From Dulcicalothrix desertica PCC 7102 (lineage in GTDB: Bacteria > Cyanobacteriota > Cyanobacteriia > Cyanobacteriales > Nostocaceae), in NCBI RefSeq assembly GCF_003991905.1, contig NZ_RSCL01000017.1, positions 202,132 to 266,131 on the forward strand: DNA of 64,000 nucleotides. Direction: 5' to 3'. Every line of letters starts with the position of its first letter. The first letter of the stretch is position 1. The notes under the pieces are model-generated. The model had not been told where the DNA came from. It saw nothing but the letters and a program-made list of their open reading frames with translations, and ran no database searches. Below are positions 58,165 through 64,000 of the stretch, piece after piece. Position numbers and translations under genes: made by a program.

Positions 58165-58593
58165 TTACGCGGAAATTTCCCCAAGGTTAACTTTTACTAC
58201 CTTGTTCTTTTCAGTTTCTGACTTGGGTAATGTCAAATTTAAGATGCCATCTTTGTATTCTGTAGTTACGGCAGTATTTTGGATGCGCGCGCGTAAGGAG
58301 ATTACACGTTGGAATTTGCCGTAGTAAAATTCACTTCTAACCTTACCGTTTTCATCAGTCTTGGTTTCTGCTTTACGTTCAGCCACTACTTTAACTGCGT
58401 TTTCGCTAACTTCGATATCTACATATGACGCTTCAACACCAGGCAGTTCTAATTTTAGATGTACTGCTTCATCGGTTTCATGTAGTTCGGCTGCTGGAGT
58501 TCTAAATGTCGGCGCCTGAAAGTCTTGAAACAATGAATCTAATTGACGAGTAATAGCATTCATTTCGTTCCAGGGATTGTAACGTACTAACAT
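58165..58593 (-). CDS. hspA: Small heat-shock protein (Hsp20/HspA)
   Basis: A 142-residue alpha-crystallin-type chaperone: N-terminal NPWNEMNAITRQLDSLFQDF, then the crystallin domain (about 35-130; LKLELPGVEASYVDIEVSEN, FYYGKFQRVISLRARI, ALKVLNL-like GILNLTLPKS) and a short C-terminal tail with VVKVNL. It keeps denaturing proteins soluble. It matches the cyanobacterial HspA type. I found no CIRCE inverted repeat in the 230 bases upstream; the long AT-rich leader could act as an RNA thermometer (inference). AAGGAG precedes the ATG. Confidence 0.93.
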   Translation of the reverse strand: MLVRYNPWNEMNAITRQLDSLFQDFQAPTFRTPAAELHETDEAVHLKLELPGVEASYVDIEVSENAVKVVAERKAETKTDENGKVRSEFYYGKFQRVISLRARIQNTAVTTEYKDGILNLTLPKSETEKNKVVKVNLGEISA

Positions 58594-58825
58594 TTTGTCT
58601 TGCTCCTTTTCACTTATGTATTGATTAATTAGTTCGGTATATCGTTTCGTATGTCCTTATAATAATGAAGGTCTAAATGCTTGGAAATACGGTTAATATC
58701 ACTTTTAAATTAATAAAAACCGAATACTATCAATGAAATAATTAGGATTAGTGTAAGTACTAAAAAATGAGGTACGGTAAACCTAACACGTGATGTGATT
58801 TTAGATGGCGCCTTATCAAACTACA

Positions 58826-59236
58826 CTAGTTTAGAGAATCCGCAATTACTTGTGAAATATCTCGGCGATGAGTAAAATTATCTGTTATTTGAGGAAGAAA
58901 ATACCATTTTTCTCCAGAGTCATCACGTAATTCCCATTCGCAGTCAATTACTAAATCTTGAATTTTACCCCAAATCTCATTTGATAATTCAACTCTTGGC
59001 TTTAGCTCAAGTTCAAAATCAATATAATGTATATCTGGAAAGCTAATGGCAAAAGCCTTTACTCTTTCTACATTATCGAATTCAGCCAATTGCTGTACTA
59101 ATCTTAGTATTGCTTGCAAATTTTGTTGTTGCATGGTGGGGTTGAGTAAAGCTTGTTGAACAGCAGCTTCTATTTTTGTCCTTCTTTGCGGCGCCATTTG
59201 TTCTAGTAGCCTTTTAAAAGGTTTTGTTTTTGGCAT
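58826..59236 (-). CDS. Hypothetical protein next to the RAMP genes, intact copy
   Basis: A 136-residue protein: basic N-terminus (MPKTKPFKRLLEQMAPQRRT), a helical segment (AILRLVQQLAEFDNVERVKA), and an alpha/beta part (FPDIHYIDFELELKPRVELS, CEWELRDDSGEKWYFLPQI). I do not recognise the family. It starts 14 nt after the stop of the 811-residue RAMP gene and so is probably cotranscribed with the type III-D genes. A frameshifted duplicate lies on the other side of the array (55.06-55.48 kb). A CRISPR-related role is inferred from position alone. Confidence 0.65.
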   Translation of the reverse strand: MPKTKPFKRLLEQMAPQRRTKIEAAVQQALLNPTMQQQNLQAILRLVQQLAEFDNVERVKAFAISFPDIHYIDFELELKPRVELSNEIWGKIQDLVIDCEWELRDDSGEKWYFLPQITDNFTHRRDISQVIADSLN

Positions 59237-59249
59237 ACTCTTGTTGACT

Positions 59250-61685
59250 TCATCCTAAATATAATTTAACATTTTTAATATTACCGTCTTCTTTTAAAGC
59301 TGTAATTTGAATTTTTACTGCTTGTCCTGACTGTAAAGTCTTTACATTTTTCTTTTCTCCAGTAGTTTTCTTCCTATTCTCCAAAAATTCATATGTGACA
59401 TCATTACCCTTTATTTTGGTAACTGTAGCATCTAAAATTTGACCAATTGTAAAATTGTATAATGCTGTTTCTACTTGATTAGTTTCTTGTTCTAAAGATA
59501 TACTTTCATCAGGTAGTACATGAATACGATTATCCAGACCCTCCATATCCATCACTTGGAAAGGACTAGGAAGCACTAAACGACATTTATATTCGTTAAC
59601 TGTTTGATCCTCAGCTTTAACAGGGTTACAAAGATAACTTTCTCTAACGCTCCTTTCAATTTCCATATATCTTGTTCTTATATCAACTGGTGGGTATTTA
59701 TCCCATCTCAGCATGAGGAGCAACATTTTTATGCGTGGTATATCTTTTAATTTTAATTTTTCAGTTTCTGTTACGTTATAATCTTCTGGATAATCAAGTT
59801 TACTAATTTCACTTGTTATATACTCTTCAAAACGGTTAATGCAGTTAGCACACTCATCATGAGTAGCAGGATGGTCTCCAACTAACCATTTATCACCATC
59901 GAATAGTTTTGTATAACGTTGCTTGGGTTCATTACGATATCGCTCATTCAAATGCAGTTCGTATTTTTCAATTCCTACAGCACCCATCCCTAAAGGTTTA
60001 CCCATACCCAAAGAAAAGCAGTACCTTTCCTTCGCACTCAAACTAAGTAATTGTCTTGTTTTCATTTCTTCTTCTTTTACTGGCAAGGTTAAGGTTAACG
60101 TCCATAATAAGGCGCCTAACTCTACATCTGTTAAATTCTCAAAGTTAATAGTAAACTCAAAAGTAACTCCAGATTTAATTGGTTTAATTTTAGTATATTG
60201 CGACTGCTTATTTTCAATTTCCTTTTCTGGCAGGTTTTCGCGAATTCTTTCTATCCTAACATCGCCTTTGTGCCAGTAAAGTTTATGACCCCGAATTACA
60301 GTATCGACATTAGGTTCGCTCGCGTAGTGCTTTAAACTTTCCTTGTTAGAGTCCTTCTGTACTAAGTAATGCTGGAATGTTGTCGGTTTGGGACTAGCGA
60401 GAATACGAGGTGTAATTATATCGTTACTCAACCAAATACCATCTTCATCACCTTTATATAGAGCATCACTGAAAAAAACACGTCCTGCACGAGACTGCTC
60501 TTGAACTTTCTTATCTCTAACAGATCCAAAAATTGCATCTGTTATATCAATTATGTCAGATTTTCCAACCCGTTCTGGAACGAAATCCACTGCTGATGCT
60601 GCTCTACCAGTATTTTTAGATAAATAAGGAATACGAAAGTTTTGGCTTTGACCAAACAAAGTTACTACTGAGTTTGAATCTTTAGGTGTACAATAAAAAA
60701 CAGGTCTACCTGGTTCCAAAAACCCTATGCTTTTACTAAATTTGTTCCTAGGATTATTTTCAAACAGCTTTCCTTGTTGAAAGTCAGTTAGTGCATTACA
60801 ATAATCACGGATTGCACTTTCACTAATTTCAAGAGAAGCCGCTTTTGATGGTTCTAATACTATATAATGATTTTTGCGCGTATCTTTACGACGAAGTAAT
60901 CTTCTACGCTCTGCTTCTGTAACATTCAATGTTTCTAGCATATTACCGCTAGTTACTAAATAACCTTGACGACCACCAATTATCTCACCTTCACTAATAG
61001 TGATATTTTTACCATTCAAGTTAACATTAATTTTGATATATTGAGGCAAATATTCATCCTTCTCCATTATAATTAACGAAGGAACATCTGTTTTATTAAT
61101 ATCTTGCTCTTTAATTTTTAAAAAAGATTTATTATTATGCTCAGTAGCTGGACGAATAAACCATTTATCACCACGCTTTTCTAAATATCCAGCTTTAACA
61201 GAATTTTTTATAGTATCCTTATATATATTGCCTAATGGGTCATCACTTTCAGCAGCAACTGCACGAAAGAAAAACTTATCTTGCTCAGATACACGTTCAA
61301 TTTTACTAAAACTGATAATCTCTACTATATTCCTAAACATTCCTCGCAAACTGCTACCTGCTAAAACAGGGTTTTCATTACCAGGATGCTGGAAAAACTG
61401 AGCATATTTTTCGCGCTCTTCAGAAGTTAACTCTTCATTACCCTTATCTCCAAAGTTTGCAAAATCATCTTTATTTAAACCACAACGAGTATATAAAAGA
61501 GATTCAGTTTTTAAAGTACACACAATTTTACCAGTATAACGGTCAGAATAGTAACGGTCATGCGTGCGTAAATTACCGTCTGCTTCCAACTCTGCTGGAA
61601 CAACTTTATTATGTAACTCGACAAAATTATATGGAGCTACTGCTTTACGTTGTGGAGAAACTTCTTTAATATGTCTTGGAATCAT
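59250..61685 (-). CDS. Type III CRISPR RAMP protein, TIGR03986-like
   Basis: An 811-residue protein. N-terminus: APYNFVELHNKVVPAELEAD, then YTGKIVCTLKTESLLYT and PVLAGSSLRGMFRNIVEIIS, the 'GSSLRG' RAMP loop of Cas7-like proteins. Middle: VVTLFGQSQNFRIPYLSKNT. Later: LGALLWTLTLTLP and LGMGKPLGMGAVGIEKYELH, the glycine-rich end of a RAMP fold. The C-terminal 80 residues (YNFTIGQILDATVTKIKGND) look like an RNA-binding OB-type domain. This fits the TIGR03986 RAMP family of type III-D loci. It should be a backbone subunit of the crRNA complex. Its ATG overlaps the csx19-like stop by four bases. Confidence 0.88.
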   Translation of the reverse strand: MIPRHIKEVSPQRKAVAPYNFVELHNKVVPAELEADGNLRTHDRYYSDRYTGKIVCTLKTESLLYTRCGLNKDDFANFGDKGNEELTSEEREKYAQFFQHPGNENPVLAGSSLRGMFRNIVEIISFSKIERVSEQDKFFFRAVAAESDDPLGNIYKDTIKNSVKAGYLEKRGDKWFIRPATEHNNKSFLKIKEQDINKTDVPSLIIMEKDEYLPQYIKINVNLNGKNITISEGEIIGGRQGYLVTSGNMLETLNVTEAERRRLLRRKDTRKNHYIVLEPSKAASLEISESAIRDYCNALTDFQQGKLFENNPRNKFSKSIGFLEPGRPVFYCTPKDSNSVVTLFGQSQNFRIPYLSKNTGRAASAVDFVPERVGKSDIIDITDAIFGSVRDKKVQEQSRAGRVFFSDALYKGDEDGIWLSNDIITPRILASPKPTTFQHYLVQKDSNKESLKHYASEPNVDTVIRGHKLYWHKGDVRIERIRENLPEKEIENKQSQYTKIKPIKSGVTFEFTINFENLTDVELGALLWTLTLTLPVKEEEMKTRQLLSLSAKERYCFSLGMGKPLGMGAVGIEKYELHLNERYRNEPKQRYTKLFDGDKWLVGDHPATHDECANCINRFEEYITSEISKLDYPEDYNVTETEKLKLKDIPRIKMLLLMLRWDKYPPVDIRTRYMEIERSVRESYLCNPVKAEDQTVNEYKCRLVLPSPFQVMDMEGLDNRIHVLPDESISLEQETNQVETALYNFTIGQILDATVTKIKGNDVTYEFLENRKKTTGEKKNVKTLQSGQAVKIQITALKEDGNIKNVKLYLG

Positions 61686-62296
61686 TTATTATTACTGTCT
61701 ATATTAACTAAACGACTGAGAAAAATACGAGCTACCCCATCCTTATCATAACTATAATAATGATGTAACTCCAGACGAATTGGACGATATAGCTTATTCG
61801 CATCTTTTTTAAATGCTGTTTTGCTTACAGCAATAGGAACAGCATGTTTAAGTCCCTGAGAACCATCTGCAAGTAACGTAAACTTACCACACTCACTTAA
61901 CCTTCCTTGTGTTCCCCAAATAATTTGCTTTTCCTGTATTACACCAATTTCTTTATCAGTAACCAGTTTAGACACATTCGTTTCTAAAATCAAACGCGCG
62001 CGCCATTCTCCATCAACATTCCATAGTAAAATTTCACCAGCACTGCCAAAAACACGACATTGCTGTAAACTTGATAAATTTAAAGAAGCAAAATCACATT
62101 CTGGAAAAGCTTGTGTAGAAGTGCTAAGAATGCATGAGTCAGCTTCAAATAACCCCCAAATAACCCCATTCAATGCATGAGCTAACAAATACGGTAAATG
62201 GTAATCTTTAGTTATAGCTTGTTGCTTCAACCACTCTTCTAACGAATCTTCAATACCTTGCGTAGAAATTTCCTGGCATAAATCTTGACTTATCAT
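61682..62296 (-). CDS. csx19: Csx19-like (TIGR03984) CRISPR-associated protein
   Basis: A 204-residue protein: GIEDSLEEWLKQQAITKDYH, YLLAHALNGVIWGLFEADSC, VFGSAGEILLWNVDGEWRAR, IIWGTQGRLSECGKFTLLAD, IRLELHHYYSYDKDGVARIF. This is the TIGR03984/Csx19 pattern of type III-D CRISPR loci. The function is not known; it is assumed to be part of, or to act with, the effector complex. It overlaps both neighbours by four bases, so the three genes form a tightly coupled operon. Confidence 0.88.
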   Translation of the reverse strand: MISQDLCQEISTQGIEDSLEEWLKQQAITKDYHLPYLLAHALNGVIWGLFEADSCILSTSTQAFPECDFASLNLSSLQQCRVFGSAGEILLWNVDGEWRARLILETNVSKLVTDKEIGVIQEKQIIWGTQGRLSECGKFTLLADGSQGLKHAVPIAVSKTAFKKDANKLYRPIRLELHHYYSYDKDGVARIFLSRLVNIDSNNK

Positions 62297-63819
62297 ACCT
62301 GCTCTACCAATTTTTCTACAAAATACTCTAATCTTTGTTTATCCTGGTCACTAATTATCAACTTTCCCTTATTCTCAGAAATACTCCGCTTCTCTTCTAA
62401 CGACCCATAATTAGAATTATACCAAACGATTCTTGCCTCCAAACCTTGTAAACGTCCCCTACCAATACTAGTTGTACCACCAATAGGTAAATCACTCACC
62501 CATAAATCCTTAAGTAACAAAAGCAATAAACCAATTTCGTACTCTTTTGGGTTTTGTAACTCTATTTGTAAACTAATATTCATATCCTTTCTACTTTCAT
62601 CTGGATTTTTCTTATACTTATTTTTATCCTTCTTCTTATCATCCTCTTTTACCTGAGCAGGATAAATAGGTTGTTCTTGAAATAATGCTCCATGATACGC
62701 TCCACCTGTAAAACGGTCGATAGCAATTCGACTTTGCACCAGTTCAGAAGTATTCTCTATAATTGTTTCATCTACCAGTAAACGACTTGCTTTAGCTTCC
62801 TTAGTCTCTTCATCCACAAAACCAAACAACTCATTTACAATTTTCAAATCTTTATCCAAAGTCTTAATAATTCTTTCCGCGCGATGCCATAAAACTCCTG
62901 CTATACTGGCGCCAGATACAACGGGTTTATTTCCACCCTTCCGATACGAATGCAAATGTACAGTATCAGGAGAACATTTGTTTGGAATTAAATTTTGATT
63001 AGAGCGAATAAGTAAAGGAGTAACAAGCTTAAAATTAGCGGTGATAAAAAGACGATTACGTCTATCAATCTGTTCTATCTTCACATTCTGTAATTGCTTA
63101 CTACTATGAGGTTGTGTACCCCAACGTTCAAAAGTCAACCAAGCAATACAGTCACTCTTTTTAGTTAAATCAAATTCCCAAATTTGCCATTCTTCCACAT
63201 GACATTTTCCAAAACCTCGTCGTTTTTTCATTCCAATACCAATTTCACCTTTTTTCAACCCCTCCAAAACTATACTCAGTGCTTGTTTTAATAAAACTTC
63301 ATCCTTATCGCTTTCAATTAAAAGCTCAAACCTAAGAGGAAACTGAGTTCCTGCTGATAAAAGTTCCAAATCATATTTATTTTTATCCAAAGCAGTACCC
63401 GTTTTCCCATCTATCTTAACTCCATCTCTTAACTCAACACGAGGAACCTTACTACTAATTGACTCATTAATTATCAAAGGACTTTGAGTATCTTCTTCTC
63501 GAAGTTTAATTTTCCTCTGCTCTGAAAGATTTCTCTCATCTTTATAAGCAAATAAATCTCCAAACAACTTAGCGGACATATTACTTCTGGTTTCAATCCT
63601 CTCGTAACTACATTCATACTCATGTAAATAATTACGTAATGCTCCAGCTATCGAAGAACCAGTCAGCAAAGCCTTATCACTAATACTATCACGTAACAAC
63701 ATCATATCCGTGGCGCCAAGAGCATCACCATCACTCAGGCAAGTCGGTGTATCCAAAACTAAAACACCATCTACAATTATACGCTTAACAATATTTCTAG
63801 AAATACGTTCTCTACTCAT
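62293..63819 (-). CDS. Type III-D RAMP protein with two Cas7-like domains
   Basis: A 508-residue protein from the ATG at 63819 (AGGA at good distance; a start at 63849 adds 10). Domain 1 (about 10-220): LSDGDALGATDMMLLRDS, LTGSSIAGALRNYLHEYE, and GIGMKKRRGFGKCHVEEW. Domain 2 (about 255-480): LVTPLLIRSNQ, VVSGASIAGVLWHRAERI, RIAIDRFTGGAYHGALFQEQ, and LPIGGTTSIGRGRLQG. Two Cas7-type RAMP units in one chain are typical of type III-D. Asp residues in the thumb loops (D in RDG and DRF) may cut target RNA. A Lys/Asp-rich insertion lies at about 400-425. The operon continues off the window. Confidence 0.87.
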   Translation of the reverse strand: MSRERISRNIVKRIIVDGVLVLDTPTCLSDGDALGATDMMLLRDSISDKALLTGSSIAGALRNYLHEYECSYERIETRSNMSAKLFGDLFAYKDERNLSEQRKIKLREEDTQSPLIINESISSKVPRVELRDGVKIDGKTGTALDKNKYDLELLSAGTQFPLRFELLIESDKDEVLLKQALSIVLEGLKKGEIGIGMKKRRGFGKCHVEEWQIWEFDLTKKSDCIAWLTFERWGTQPHSSKQLQNVKIEQIDRRNRLFITANFKLVTPLLIRSNQNLIPNKCSPDTVHLHSYRKGGNKPVVSGASIAGVLWHRAERIIKTLDKDLKIVNELFGFVDEETKEAKASRLLVDETIIENTSELVQSRIAIDRFTGGAYHGALFQEQPIYPAQVKEDDKKKDKNKYKKNPDESRKDMNISLQIELQNPKEYEIGLLLLLLKDLWVSDLPIGGTTSIGRGRLQGLEARIVWYNSNYGSLEEKRSISENKGKLIISDQDKQRLEYFVEKLVEQV

Positions 63820-63940
63820 ATTTTTTATCCTTTGTCGCTTGTTTGGCAACAGCGATGATTAATCGTAACGTATACTCAAGCTTTAATTTCTCAATTAACT
63901 CCGACGCAGCACCTTCCCCAGCTAAGTAAGTCGGCGCCAA
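63812..63940 (-). CDS. Short ORF upstream of the RAMP gene, or the tail of an upstream cas gene
   Basis: From a TTG at 63940 with TTAGGA just before it, 42 residues are open (YLAGEGAASELIEKLKLEYT, LRLIIAVAKQATKDKK), ending at 63812 inside the next gene's start (overlap of 8 bases). The overlap style equals that of the other genes in the operon. The upstream frame has a TAG a few codons before, so it is either a small separate protein or the 3' end of a frameshifted gene outside the window. Confidence 0.4.
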   Translation of the reverse strand: MAPTYLAGEGAASELIEKLKLEYTLRLIIAVAKQATKDKKYE

Positions 63941-64000
63941 AATTCCTAACTATGTAACGAAAAGTTAATAAGAGACGTTAGAGTTAAATTTTACACGCTG

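Noticed and set aside
58594..58825. CIRCE element upstream of hsp20
   Set aside because: No TTAGCACTC-N9-GAGTGCTAA or close variant was found in the region.

Overview
The window reads as a chromosomal segment of a filamentous, probably heterocyst-forming cyanobacterium. The evidence is a Ycf46-type AAA ATPase next to two DUF1257 (Ycf35-like) proteins, a GUN4-domain protein, a DUF2997 protein, a Nif11-type leader peptide, an OAA-type lectin, a very large Ser/Thr kinase-histidine kinase, and low GC content with many intergenic palindromes. The palindrome GGCGCC is scattered everywhere (nine copies in the first 2 kb alone), apparently in the role that HIP1 (GCGATCGC) has in other cyanobacteria. 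I cannot name the species.

Layout. 0-2.1 kb: the C-terminal part of an SF2 helicase and a metallophosphoesterase. 2.3-6.4 kb: the AAA ATPase, two tandem DUF1257 genes, a DUF4258/DUF2283 pair that looks like a toxin-antitoxin module, and a small ORF whose 5' leader is a copy of the DUF4258 leader. 6.4-9.7 kb: GUN4-like protein, histidine phosphatase, and a lipid kinase fused to a repeat domain. 9.65-15.8 kb: a gene graveyard (amine oxidase, Ig-like repeat protein, ABC transporter, SnoaL, lysozyme, DUF4157/eCIS ATPase and peptidoglycan-binding fragments) with a few apparently intact small genes: a single-module OAA-type lectin, a T4/pesticin-type lysozyme, a secreted protein and an ORF-less group II intron. 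16.3-24.4 kb: giant kinase with its response regulator, and a periplasmic HEAT-repeat protein. 24.4-26.1 kb: a short threonyl-tRNA synthetase preceded by two tandem threonine-codon attenuators. 26.2-31.5 kb: an exported pentapeptide/RTX protein, an RTX fragment, and two truncated insertion sequences joined to each other. 31.5-36.7 kb: a ferritin-like protein, a response regulator, and a cluster of three small proteins divergent from an ECF sigma factor. 36.9-40.8 kb: an atypical kinase, four uncharacterised proteins and defence/toxin remnants. 40.9-48.9 kb: a DUF2997/GrpE-like/Hsp70 group divergent from a family of proteins that share an N-terminal 'VLGG-PPP-VLGG' module followed by LRR (STM4015-like) or WD40 domains. 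49.4-54.6 kb: Nif11 peptide, secreted protein with an HTHP motif, cas3 remnant, interrupted Rpn-type nuclease. 55.0-64.0 kb: a CRISPR region with a six-repeat array, cas1, cas2, a broken CARF gene, hsp20, and a type III-D-like RAMP module (two RAMP proteins and a Csx19-like protein) that runs off the right edge.

The most interesting items are the tandem threonine attenuators, the LGG-module family (four members, three different effector domains, next to a dedicated Hsp70/GrpE-like group), the lipid kinase fusion, the single-module lectin beside lysozyme genes, and the duplicated gene that brackets the CRISPR adaptation module. No tRNA or rRNA gene was recognised.
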